From an uncultured Eubacteriales bacterium (GTDB lineage Bacteria > Bacillota > Clostridia > Christensenellales > Aristaeellaceae), in contig USFL01000062.1 of assembly GCA_900553905.1 (NCBI GenBank), forward strand, positions 1-7,825: a stretch of DNA of 7,825 bases, read 5' to 3'. The notes beneath the pieces were generated by a model. It did not search any database. It saw only the letters and a program-made list of their open reading frames with translations, and was not told the DNA's origin. Of the stretch, positions 1 through 6,482 are shown piece after piece (position 1 is the first letter of the stretch; the number at the start of each line of letters is the position of its first letter). The position numbers and the translations under genes are program-made.

Positions 1-674
1 AAACGGTCCGCTTTTTTCTGGACCTGCGTTTTCATAATGAAACGTCCTGGTTTCACGCCCACCGAGAGGCGTACGAAACCTATGTCCGAAAGCCCTTTTC
101 CGAGTTTATCGAGGCCATGACGCCCACGGTCATGCGCATTGCGGACGACATGGAAACCCGCCCCAACAAGTGCCTGGCGCGCATCAACCGCGACATTCGC
201 TTCACGCGCGATAAATCGCCGTATCGTGATCACATGTGGATGCTGTTCCGCCGCTCGGGCGAGGAGCGGGAGCATGCCGTGATGTACTGGTTCGAGCTCT
301 CGCCGGAGGTTGTGGAATGGGGCGTGGGCTTCTGGGGTTACAACCGTCCGGCCATGGACGCCCTGCGCGAGCGCATGGTGAAAAAGCCCGCCGAGGTGCG
401 GCGGGTGCTGCGCCGATGCGGCATCCCGGATGAGACGCTGCATATTTACGGCGACCGCTACAAAAGCATGAAGCCCCCGGCAGGCATGTCCGCCGATTTG
501 GCCATGCTCTATCCCTGCAAGGAGATCTACGTCAAGCGCATCGGCGTGCCGCTGGGGGAGAGCTACCGGCCGGAGATCATCGACCGGGTTTCGGAGGATT
601 TTCTGCGCTTAAAACCCCTCTATCTGCTGCTTCGACAGGCTGCGGACGAGGGGATGGCAAAGCTGGATGCATAG
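1..674 (+). CDS. DUF2461 family protein, 5' end cut off by the window
   Basis: The reading frame is open from the window edge (first full codon at base 3) to a TAG at 672-674, giving 223 visible residues. The visible N-terminus (FFLDLRFHNETSWFHAHR) and the block INRDIRFTRDKSPYRDHMW at about nucleotides 180-240 match the conserved pattern of the DUF2461/TIGR02453 family, where an N-x-x-x-WF-x-x-(H/N)R segment is followed by an R-D-x-RF-x-x-DKSPY segment. Family members are usually slightly over 220 residues, so only about 10-20 residues should be missing upstream. An ATG at 117 is internal: the conserved WF-HR block lies before it, so it is not the true start. The family is widespread in bacteria and has no established biochemical role, so I assign none. 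The phosphomannomutase-like gene begins 28 bp downstream on the same strand with no terminator visible between them, which suggests co-transcription. No promoter can be seen because the gene start is outside the window. Confidence 0.88.
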   Translation, partial: TVRFFLDLRFHNETSWFHAHREAYETYVRKPFSEFIEAMTPTVMRIADDMETRPNKCLARINRDIRFTRDKSPYRDHMWMLFRRSGEEREHAVMYWFELSPEVVEWGVGFWGYNRPAMDALRERMVKKPAEVRRVLRRCGIPDETLHIYGDRYKSMKPPAGMSADLAMLYPCKEIYVKRIGVPLGESYRPEIIDRVSEDFLRLKPLYLLLRQAADEGMAKLDA

Positions 675-687
675 GCATTGATTGTGT

Positions 688-693
688 AAGGAG
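688..693 (+). promoter_or_regulatory. Ribosome binding site that fixes the mutase start
   Basis: AAGGAG ends 9 nt before the ATG at 703. The frame is also open from a TTG at 682, but that codon lies upstream of this site and has no Shine-Dalgarno sequence of its own, so ATG 703 is preferred. Confidence 0.8.
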
Positions 694-702
694 AGTGACA
701 GC

Positions 703-2208
703 ATGGATTACCGAAAGCTCAAAAGCGGGTCTGACGTGCGCGGCGTGGCCGTGGGCGAGGGCGCGACCCTTACCCCGGACGTGGCCAAGACGCTGGGCAT
801 GGCCTTTGCCCGCTATGTGGCTGGCAAGACCGGCAAGCCCGTGGAGCGCGTCAGCATCGCGCTGGGGCGCGACAGCCGCGTATCCGGCCCGCAGCTGCTG
901 GAGGCCGCGGCACAGGGTATCGCGTCCGCGGGCGCAAGGGCGGTGGATTACGGCATGTGCACCACGCCCGCCATGTATATGGCGATTTTGACAGAAGGCT
1001 TTCAGCCGGACGGGTCCATCATGGTGACTGCCAGCCATCATCCCTGGCAGCTCAACGGCCTGAAATTCTTCACCGGAGAAGGCGGCCTGGGCTTCCATGA
1101 GCTGGACGAGGTGCTGGAGATGGCGCAGCGCCTGGAAAAGGAAGAACCCCGGCCTACCGGCGAAATCATCAGCACGCCGTTTTTGCCCACCTATGAAAAC
1201 CATCTCAAGCAGCTCATCATTAGCGGCGTGGACCCGGAGGTGCAAAAGCCGCTGCTGGGACTGCACGTGGTGGTGGATGCGGGCAACGGCGCGGGCGGCT
1301 TCTATGCCGATATGCTGGAGGATCTGGGCGCATGGATTGAGGGCAGCCAGTTTCTGGAGCCGGACGGCCATTTCCCCAACCATATCCCCAATCCCGAAAA
1401 CAAGGACGCCATGGCCTCCGTCTCCGCCGCGGTCAAGCGCGTGGATGCGGACTTGGGCGTGATCTTCGACGCGGACTGCGACCGCGCGGCCATCGTGGAC
1501 CATACGGGCAAAGAGATCAACCGCAACCGCCTGATCGCCATGATCAGCGCGATTCTGCTGGACGAGGCCCCCGGCGCGACCATCGTGACCGACTCGGTCA
1601 CCTCCTCCGGTCTGTCGGATTTTATCCGCGAGTGGGGCGGCGAGCATTACCGCTACAAGCGCGGCTACCGCAACGTGATCGACGAGGCCGTGCGCCTCAA
1701 TCAGGCGGGTATCGACTGCCCGCTCGCCATCGAGACGAGCGGACACGCGGCCCTGCGCGACAATCACTTCCTGGACGACGGCATGTACCTGGTCACGGTG
1801 CTTCTGATCAAGGCCATGCAGATGAAGCAGCAGGGCAAGTCGCTCAGCTCCCTCCTGGACGGCCTGCGCGAGCCCGTGGAGAGCACGGAGATCCGTCTGC
1901 CGGTCACCTGCGAGGATTTTGCCGCCGCCGCCCGCCAGATCATCGAATACGTGCTGGACTATGCCAGCAGCCATGAGGACTGGCATGTGGCCCCCGACAA
2001 CCGCGAGGGCGTGCGCATCTCCTTCGATATCGACGGGGAGCTGAGCAGCGCGTGGTTTTTGCTGCGCCTGAGCGTGCATGACCCCGTTATGCCCCTCAAC
2101 GCCGAGAGCGACGTACCCGGCGGCGTGAAGGCGGTGCTGGGCAAGCTGTACGAGGCGCTGAAGGACCAGCAGGGCGTGGACCTCGCGCCGCTCAAGGCCG
2201 CGCTGTAA
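703..2208 (+). CDS. Phosphomannomutase/phosphoglucomutase family (alpha-D-phosphohexomutase)
   Basis: This 501-residue protein should interconvert hexose 1-phosphate and 6-phosphate in the cytoplasm, feeding nucleotide-sugar synthesis. All four hallmark loops of the alpha-D-phosphohexomutase superfamily are visible. The phosphoserine loop is TASHHPWQLNG with catalytic Ser111. The Mg-binding loop is DADCDR (Asp256, Asp258, Asp260). The sugar-recognition loop is ETSGH (344-348). The C-terminal phosphate-contact region is NREGVR (433-438), followed by a LLRLSVHDPVMPLN segment. Length and the LKSGSDVRG opening fit the subgroup of about 500 residues rather than GlmM (about 450) or classical PGM. 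The sugar preferred (mannose, glucose or other) cannot be read from these motifs, so no gene symbol is given. The start is ATG 703, chosen for its AAGGAG site; an in-frame TTG at 682 would add seven residues. The gene probably shares a transcript with the DUF2461 gene. Its last 17 bp overlap the 3' end of the oppositely oriented GH18 gene. Confidence 0.93.
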   Translation: MDYRKLKSGSDVRGVAVGEGATLTPDVAKTLGMAFARYVAGKTGKPVERVSIALGRDSRVSGPQLLEAAAQGIASAGARAVDYGMCTTPAMYMAILTEGFQPDGSIMVTASHHPWQLNGLKFFTGEGGLGFHELDEVLEMAQRLEKEEPRPTGEIISTPFLPTYENHLKQLIISGVDPEVQKPLLGLHVVVDAGNGAGGFYADMLEDLGAWIEGSQFLEPDGHFPNHIPNPENKDAMASVSAAVKRVDADLGVIFDADCDRAAIVDHTGKEINRNRLIAMISAILLDEAPGATIVTDSVTSSGLSDFIREWGGEHYRYKRGYRNVIDEAVRLNQAGIDCPLAIETSGHAALRDNHFLDDGMYLVTVLLIKAMQMKQQGKSLSSLLDGLREPVESTEIRLPVTCEDFAAAARQIIEYVLDYASSHEDWHVAPDNREGVRISFDIDGELSSAWFLLRLSVHDPVMPLNAESDVPGGVKAVLGKLYEALKDQQGVDLAPLKAAL

Positions 2209-3355
2209 GATTGCCGCTCAGGCTATCGTGCATGGCGGCGAGCAGTTCTCCGCTGGAATCGCTGCCGTATTCCCAGCACATCATTCCCATCAGGCCGTTT
2301 TCCAACGCATAGGCGCCTTTGTAATGGATGGACACCGGGTCGTCGTAGGTCCAAAACGTCGTGCCGTCCGTTGCGTAAGGCGCCTTTGCCTGTTCGTCAA
2401 ACTCGGTCTGGGCATTGGCCAGGACGTCTTTGAGGCGGTCGTAGCTGAGCGACTTGCCCGTGCCGGCAGCCTGGGTCCAGACGGGTTGGGCTGTACTTTG
2501 TTTCAGGGTGAAGCTGCGGCCGTAGAAGGCCGCTCCGATCATGATTTTGCTGCGGGGAAGACCCGCCTCCACATAGCTGCGCACAGCCAGGTCCACGCTC
2601 TGGGGATAGCTTTCGCTCGCGCCATAGAGCGGGGTGTGGTGGCTGGCGACGCCCTCGGCCTGCAGGTCGTAGGTCATGAGGTTGACCTGATCGCACAGTG
2701 CGCCGATAGCCTTCACGTCGAGGTTGCGGATGTGCCAGGGATCGCCGCCCAGGGCCACGGCCAGCATGCGGGGCTTCCCGTCCTGCGCGGTCAGGCGGTC
2801 CAGCCCCCCGCGCAGCGCCTGGAGCAGCAAGGTGAAGTTCGTTCGGTCGTTGGCGCTGGAGGCGATGCCCGCCGCCGAGGAGCCGGGATATTCCCAGTCG
2901 ATGTCCACGCCCAGAAAGCCGTGGCGCTCCATCAGCACGAGCGTGCTGTCCACAAAGCGCGCGCGGCCGTCCGCAGTGGACGCGGCCTGCGAAAATCCAT
3001 CCGCGCCCCAGCCGCCGATGGCCAGCACCGGCAAAATGTGCGAATGCTTTTCCACATAGCGGCGGAACACGTCGATGCTCTGCCAGTGGCTACCGGAAAC
3101 CTCGCCGTTTTTGATGAGCGCGAAGGAATAGTTCAGCTGGTCGAGATGGGGCGCGTCGCTGTCGCGCAGGGTCAGACCCGCGCTGTCGTACACGTAGGCG
3201 GCGGTGCGCTTGCCGCTGGCGGCGGCAGCCTCGGCTTCCGTGGGGTGGAAGGGGCCGGGGGAGGCCTGTATGCCCGTTCCCAGCCACATCAGCGACGCCA
3301 GCGCCAGGCTGCGCAGCGCAAACCGCCGCCTGGGCCGCAGGGAGAATCGTTTCAT
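2192..3355 (-). CDS. Secreted glycoside hydrolase family 18 (chitinase-like)
   Basis: This 387-residue protein is a GH18 TIM-barrel enzyme, predicted to cleave beta-1,4 bonds next to N-acetylglucosamine (chitin, chito-oligomers or possibly peptidoglycan or glycans) by substrate-assisted catalysis. Visible landmarks are AIGGW (112-116; usually SxGG), the catalytic strand VDIDWEYPG (150-158) with Asp151, Asp153 and the proton donor Glu155, MTYD (227-230), YGRSF (278-282), and the barrel-closing Trp361 in CWEYGSD. The segment between YGRSF and Trp361, with EQAKAPY and YDDP, looks like the chitinase insertion domain of subfamily A. The N-terminus has a basic stretch (RPRRRF) and a hydrophobic core (residues 16-28), so it is exported. 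The RRxF pattern raises a Tat possibility, but Sec is as likely. There is no LysM, SH3, carbohydrate-binding or sortase motif. The first Asp of the DxxDxDxE signature is Leu148. The start is supported by AAAGGAG at 3365-3371, 9 nt upstream. Substrate is unproven. Confidence 0.93.
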   Translation of the reverse strand: MKRFSLRPRRRFALRSLALASLMWLGTGIQASPGPFHPTEAEAAAASGKRTAAYVYDSAGLTLRDSDAPHLDQLNYSFALIKNGEVSGSHWQSIDVFRRYVEKHSHILPVLAIGGWGADGFSQAASTADGRARFVDSTLVLMERHGFLGVDIDWEYPGSSAAGIASSANDRTNFTLLLQALRGGLDRLTAQDGKPRMLAVALGGDPWHIRNLDVKAIGALCDQVNLMTYDLQAEGVASHHTPLYGASESYPQSVDLAVRSYVEAGLPRSKIMIGAAFYGRSFTLKQSTAQPVWTQAAGTGKSLSYDRLKDVLANAQTEFDEQAKAPYATDGTTFWTYDDPVSIHYKGAYALENGLMGMMCWEYGSDSSGELLAAMHDSLSGNLTARP

Positions 3356-3394
3356 CAGGGATGGCTCCTTTCCGCATAGCTGTCATCCGGCGCA

Positions 3395-3424
3395 AGTATA
3401 CCATGTCCGCAGGCGCGCGGGCAA
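3395..3424 (-). promoter_or_regulatory. Sigma-A-type promoter for the GH18 gene
   Basis: On the minus strand, TTGCCC (3419-3424) and TATACT (3395-3400) are separated by 18 bp. A TG one base before the -10 box gives an extended -10 element. Transcription should begin near 3388, leaving a leader of about 33 nt with the AAAGGAG site. This is a match by eye to the consensus (4/6 and 5/6), not a scored prediction. Confidence 0.65.
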
Positions 3425-3447
3425 TGTTACATGTTGTCATGGCAATG
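3420..3447. repeat. Two GGCAATG direct repeats in the divergent intergenic region (possible operator)
   Basis: GGCAATG occurs at 3420-3426 and again at 3441-3447, exactly 21 bp apart, which places both copies on the same DNA face two turns apart. The first copy overlaps the GH18 -35 box. Small dyads (ATGTTACAT at 3424-3432, ACATGT at 3429-3434) lie between them. This may be a regulator site serving the GH18 gene and/or the divergent NUDIX-LysR pair, but a 7-bp repeat could be chance. I could not find a clear forward promoter for the NUDIX gene in this 121-bp region. Confidence 0.25.
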
Positions 3448-3476
3448 CTTGAAACAACTGCAAGGAGGACACAATC

Positions 3477-3947
3477 ATGGCTGATTACATCATGGATATG
3501 CGAAAGCGCGTGGGGCACATCCCCTTGATGCAGTGCGGCGCATCGGTCATTGTGGAAAATGAGCGGGGCGAGATTTTGCTCCAGCAGCGCTCTGACAGCG
3601 GCGCATGGGGTTATCCCGGCGGTGCGGTGGAGCTTTACGAGCGCGTGGAGGACGCCGCCCGCCGCGAGCTTTTTGAGGAAACGGGCCTTCACGCCGGGAA
3701 AATGGAGCTGCTGGGCGTGTTTTCAGGGCCGGAGATGGCCTATACCTATCCCAACGGAGACCAGGTGAGCAATGTAGATATCGTCTTTGTATGCCGGGAT
3801 TGGCGAGGCGAACTCGTGTGCCAGCCGGGTGAGGTGGAGGCTCTGGCCTTTTTTGCGCCAGAGGCGCTGCCTTCGCCTCTGCATGAGGTGGATTATCCCG
3901 CTCTGAACGCCTGGATGCAGCTTCGGGAGGCACGGAGGCAGAAATGA
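3477..3947 (+). CDS. NUDIX hydrolase
   Basis: This 156-residue cytoplasmic enzyme carries a complete NUDIX box at residues 49-71: Gly49, Glu55, then REL at 63-65, the metal-binding EE pair at 67-68 and Gly70, all at the spacing of GX5EX7REUXEEXGU. Members hydrolyse a nucleoside diphosphate linked to another group, using Mg2+ or Mn2+. The N-terminus (RKRVGHIPLMQCGASVIV) and the SGAWGYPGG segment before the box resemble the common Firmicutes NUDIX proteins that open with a VGH-P-L segment, whose substrates are mostly undefined. I therefore assign no substrate (ADP-ribose, oxidised nucleotides and nucleotide sugars are all possible). The start has a very strong AAGGAGG site (3462-3468) 8 nt upstream. 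The stop overlaps the start of the LysR gene in an ATGA, so the two should be translated from one mRNA. The gene is divergent from the GH18 gene. Confidence 0.94.
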   Translation: MADYIMDMRKRVGHIPLMQCGASVIVENERGEILLQQRSDSGAWGYPGGAVELYERVEDAARRELFEETGLHAGKMELLGVFSGPEMAYTYPNGDQVSNVDIVFVCRDWRGELVCQPGEVEALAFFAPEALPSPLHEVDYPALNAWMQLREARRQK

Positions 3948-4855
3948 ACATTCATCAGCTTCGCTGTGCCGTCACCGTGGCGCGTCTGGGCTCACAGACG
4001 CGCGCCGCCGAGGAACTGTACATGAGCCAGCCCAATTTGAGCAAGGCGCTCAAGGACCTGGAGCAGACGTGCGGCTTTCGTATCTTTACACGCACGGGCA
4101 CGGGCATGGCGCCCACCCGCCGGGGCGAGGAATTTCTGGAACATGCCAGGGCCGTGCTGGAAAAGCTGGACCTGATGGACGCCATCTACCAGGGGCAGGA
4201 CCGCCGTTCGGCCAGCCTGAATGTGGCGGTGTGCGGGGCGGGCTACCTGACGCGGGCGTTATGCGCGTTCCTGGATGAAACCAATCCCTCCGAGGGGCTG
4301 GAGATCAACATGCGCGAGGGCCGAGTCGAGGAAGTGGTGCGCGCCGTATTGGACCGTGAGGCGGAGATCGGCGTCATCCGCTACGCCGTGGACCGGCAGA
4401 ACCGCGTCCTGTCTGCATTGGCCGAGCAGGGGCTTCATTACCTGCTGTACTGGACCTTCCGGCATGTGGCGGTGATGTCCCGCCGCCATCCGCTGGCGGG
4501 AGAAGAACGGCTGGAAAAGGCCCGGCTTGCCCCGTATGCCGAGGTGATGCTCGCGGCGGAGCTGCCGCCCGTGCAGGCAGAGCTTCAGACACCGCAGCAG
4601 CCGCGCAGGCGCGCACGCATATGGGATCAGGCCACCCGGCTGGAGCTGGTGTCCCGATCACGGACGGCGTACCTGTGGTCGCCGCCCATGCCTAAGGAGC
4701 TTCTGGAACGCTATGGGCTTACGCAGCTGCCTGTGGAGGACATGCCCGAATACCAGGACGCGCTGATCTATCCCCGCGGGTATCATATGAGCCGCTGGGA
4801 GCAGGCGTTCTACGACCTGGCCCGGAGGGAGGCGCAACGGGCCTGTCAGGAGTAG
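3944..4855 (+). CDS. LysR family transcriptional regulator
   Basis: This 303-residue DNA-binding regulator has the LysR winged helix-turn-helix at residues 1-60: MNIHQLRCAVTVARLGSQTR, then AAEELYMSQPNLSKALKDLE as helix-turn-helix, then the wing RIFTRTGTGMAPTRRG. A linker helix (about 61-88) leads to a periplasmic-binding-protein-like effector domain (about 91-295), beginning SLNVAVCGAGY. The family is usually about 300 residues and forms dimers or tetramers that bind T-N11-A dyads and respond to a small molecule. The effector is unknown. The second half of the effector domain (around PQQPRRRARIWDQ, residues 208-220) is rich in Arg and Pro and looks less conserved. The ATG lies inside the stop of the NUDIX gene (ATGA, 4-bp overlap), with GGAGG at 3934-3938 as its ribosome site, so the two are coupled. 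LysR genes more often sit divergent from their target. Here the divergent gene across 121 bp plus the NUDIX gene is GH18, and downstream on the same strand is a MATE transporter; any of these, or its own operon, could be regulated. Confidence 0.93.
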   Translation: MNIHQLRCAVTVARLGSQTRAAEELYMSQPNLSKALKDLEQTCGFRIFTRTGTGMAPTRRGEEFLEHARAVLEKLDLMDAIYQGQDRRSASLNVAVCGAGYLTRALCAFLDETNPSEGLEINMREGRVEEVVRAVLDREAEIGVIRYAVDRQNRVLSALAEQGLHYLLYWTFRHVAVMSRRHPLAGEERLEKARLAPYAEVMLAAELPPVQAELQTPQQPRRRARIWDQATRLELVSRSRTAYLWSPPMPKELLERYGLTQLPVEDMPEYQDALIYPRGYHMSRWEQAFYDLARREAQRACQE

Positions 4856-4895
4856 AAAGGCCGTATCTGTCTGGCTTTCCACCGGATTGGGAAGC

Positions 4896-4924
4896 TAGAC
4901 TTTTTTTCGTTTTTGTGTCACAAT
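4896..4924 (+). promoter_or_regulatory. Candidate promoter with an 11-bp palindrome before the MATE gene
   Basis: TAGACT (4896-4901) and CACAAT (4919-4924) are spaced 17 bp apart and each match 4 of 6 consensus bases. The -10 region lies inside TTGTG-T-CACAA (4913-4923), a perfect inverted repeat with a one-base centre. A dyad on the -10 box is a common arrangement for a repressor operator. Transcription would begin near 4931, just upstream of the AGGAGG site. The spacer is T-rich (4901-4914). Both elements are weak as promoter boxes. Confidence 0.4.
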
Positions 4925-4944
4925 AGCACCGAATCTTTTTGCAC

Positions 4945-4950
4945 AGGAGG
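4945..4950 (+). promoter_or_regulatory. Ribosome binding site that favours a TTG start for the MATE gene
   Basis: AGGAGG ends 9 nt before TTG 4960 and 15 nt before ATG 4966. The in-frame TTG at 4939 lies upstream of the site. Spacing therefore favours TTG 4960, giving a protein beginning MAMDLTEG. Confidence 0.65.
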
Positions 4951-4959
4951 CGCGTTCCC

Positions 4960-6300
4960 TTGGCTATGGATCTGACGGAGGGGAAACCGGACCGGGTGTT
5001 GTGGCGCTACTCGCTCCCGCTGTTTGGCAGCATCGTTTTTCAGCAGCTCTATAACATCGCAGACAGCTTCGTGGCGGGCAAATTCGTGGGCGAACAGGCC
5101 CTGGCCGCCGTGGGCAACAGCTACGAGGTCACGCTGATTTACCTGTCCTTCGCCGTGGGGCTTAACATCGGCGCTTCGGTGGTCACGGCCCGGCTGTTTG
5201 GAGCCAAGCGCATCGGGCAGATGAAAACGGCGGTCAACACCGCTTTCCTTTTGTGCCTGGCGGTCTGCGCGGCGCTGATGACGCTGGGTTTCCTCTTCAG
5301 TCCCGCGCTGATCAAGGCCATTCAGACACCTCCGGAAATCTTTGACGATACCATGCTCTACCTCAATATCTATACGGGCGGGCTGGTATTCCTGTTCTTC
5401 TACAACATCGCCACGGGCATCTTTGCCTCTCTGGGCGATTCGCGCACGCCGTTCCTGTTTCTGGCCGCTTCCTCCATCGCCAATATCGCGCTGGACGTGG
5501 TGTTTGTCACGGCCTTTCAGATGGGTGTTGCGGGCGTGGCGTGGGCCACGTTCCTGTGCCAGGGCGTCAGCTGCGTGCTGGCGGTGCTGGCCCTGTTCCG
5601 CGCGCTCTCGCGCATGGAGGCCGACGAACCCCCGCACCTGTTTTCGGGCCGCATTTTGCTCAACCTTGTCAAGGTCGCCCTGCCCAGCACCCTTCAGCAG
5701 TGCTTTGTCTCGGTCGGCAACATTCTGATCCAGAGCATCATCAACGGCTTTGGCACCAGCGCCATCGCCGGCTATGCCGCCGCCATCAAGTTCAACAACT
5801 TCGCCGTGACCAGCTTCAACACCCTGGGCAACGGCATGAGCAACTTTACCGCCCAGAACCTGGGCGCGATGCAGACGGTCCGGGTCCGCGAGGGCTACAA
5901 AGGCTGCCTGAAGATGATGGCCGGGATCGCCACGCTGTTCGTGCTGGTCTATGTGTTTTTCGGCGGACAGGTGATTCGCCTGTTCCTGAACGATGAAAGC
6001 AGCGGATCGCTGGCGGTAGGCGTGGAATTTTTGTTGATCGTGTCGCCGTTTTACTATGCGGTGGCGCTCAAGCTCGCCACCGACGGCGTGCTGCGCGGCG
6101 CCAGCCGCATGACCGAGTTCATGACCGATACCTTTGTGGATCTGGCCATGCGCGTGGCGCTGTCGTTTATACTGGCCGGGCCGTTCGGCCTGACGGGCGT
6201 GTGGTGGAGCTGGCCGGTGAGCTGGTGCGTCTCCTCCGGGCTGTCGGTGCTGTTCTACCGCCGGGGGCGCTGGGCGAATCTGGACAGTGCGGAGCCGTAA
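4960..6300 (+). CDS. MATE family efflux transporter
   Basis: This 446-residue integral membrane protein belongs to the MATE (multidrug and toxic compound extrusion) family, Na+ or H+ antiporters that export cationic drugs, metabolites or other compounds. The opening DLTEGKPDRVLWRYSLPLFG, then FQQLYNIADSFVAGKFVG and ALAAVGNS, is the typical N-terminal MATE signature. Hydrophobic segments continue through the whole length, consistent with the usual 12 helices in two six-helix halves. The second half begins near VALPSTLQQCFVSVGNILIQ and contains GTSAIAGYAAAIKFNNF and LGNGMSNFTAQNLGA, the counterpart of the first-half pattern. Length is normal. The start is most likely TTG 4960 by ribosome-site spacing; ATG 4966 is the alternative and differs by only two residues. 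The gene follows the LysR regulator after 104 bp and may have its own promoter. No terminator is visible between it and the SRP RNA promoter. The exported substrate cannot be predicted. Confidence 0.93.
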   Translation: MAMDLTEGKPDRVLWRYSLPLFGSIVFQQLYNIADSFVAGKFVGEQALAAVGNSYEVTLIYLSFAVGLNIGASVVTARLFGAKRIGQMKTAVNTAFLLCLAVCAALMTLGFLFSPALIKAIQTPPEIFDDTMLYLNIYTGGLVFLFFYNIATGIFASLGDSRTPFLFLAASSIANIALDVVFVTAFQMGVAGVAWATFLCQGVSCVLAVLALFRALSRMEADEPPHLFSGRILLNLVKVALPSTLQQCFVSVGNILIQSIINGFGTSAIAGYAAAIKFNNFAVTSFNTLGNGMSNFTAQNLGAMQTVRVREGYKGCLKMMAGIATLFVLVYVFFGGQVIRLFLNDESSGSLAVGVEFLLIVSPFYYAVALKLATDGVLRGASRMTEFMTDTFVDLAMRVALSFILAGPFGLTGVWWSWPVSWCVSSGLSVLFYRRGRWANLDSAEP

Positions 6301-6318
6301 AAAAGACGAACAAAATAC

Positions 6319-6347
6319 TTGCGTTTTTCAATAACGTCATGTAAAAT
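6319..6347 (+). promoter_or_regulatory. Promoter of the SRP RNA gene
   Basis: TTGCGT (6319-6324) and TAAAAT (6342-6347) are separated by exactly 17 bp. The predicted start, about 7 nt after the -10 box (near 6354), coincides with the 5' end of the closing stem of the SRP RNA, which supports both assignments. The region is AT-rich compared with the surrounding coding DNA. Confidence 0.65.
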
Positions 6348-6353
6348 AGGAAA

Positions 6354-6482
6354 GCCGAGTGCATGATGACGGTTGAGTCCTGTGCGATTTCAACGCGTGA
6401 ACCCTGTCAGGTCCGGAAGGAAGCAGCAGTAAGCGCAGTTTGGGATGTGCTGCGGGGTCGCTCTGCCTGAGTGCGCCCGGTT
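6354..6482 (+). ncRNA. ffs: Signal recognition particle RNA, small bacterial form (4.5S-type)
   Basis: The RNA scaffold of the signal recognition particle binds Ffh and directs ribosomes making membrane and secreted proteins to FtsY. The diagnostic helix-8 core is present at 6406-6427: GTCAGGTCC, the GGAA tetraloop (6415-6418), then GGAAGCAGC, which is almost invariant in bacteria. The flanking GTGAACCC (6397-6404) can pair with GGGGTCGC downstream (6454-6461). The ends close with CCGAGTGCA (6355-6363) against TGCGCCCGG (6472-6480), with one A-C mismatch and one G-U pair. At about 128 nt it is close to the small form. There is no room for the Alu domain of the roughly 270-nt Bacillus-type RNA. 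The 5' end is set from the promoter and the closing stem, and the 3' end from the T-run, so both are uncertain by a few bases. glyA begins about 35 bp downstream. Confidence 0.96.

Noticed and set aside
577..2079. 500-codon open frame on the minus strand opposite the phosphohexomutase gene
   Set aside because: The translation is rich in His, Ala, Val, Gln and Arg with no recognisable domain. It lies almost wholly antisense to a gene with clear catalytic motifs. Long antisense frames are expected in GC-rich DNA with strong third-position bias.
2228..3379. 383-codon open frame on the plus strand opposite the GH18 gene
   Set aside because: It is antisense to a confident GH18 gene, has a composition dominated by Gly, Ala, Val, Arg and His, and shows no domain or convincing ribosome site.
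3090..3692. 200-codon minus-strand frame spanning the GH18 start, the intergenic region and part of NUDIX
   Set aside because: It crosses the GH18 promoter and both gene starts in a different frame, and shows no family resemblance.
4855..4914. Possible terminator after the LysR gene
   Set aside because: GAAAG...CTTTC (4855-4879) can form a seven-pair stem with one bulged G and a 10-nt loop, but the T-runs begin only at 4901, about 21 nt beyond the stem. That is not an intrinsic terminator layout.
4918..5637. 239-codon minus-strand frame opposite the MATE gene
   Set aside because: It has a highly charged, low-complexity Arg/Gln/His-rich translation and is the shadow of the hydrophobic codons of the transporter.
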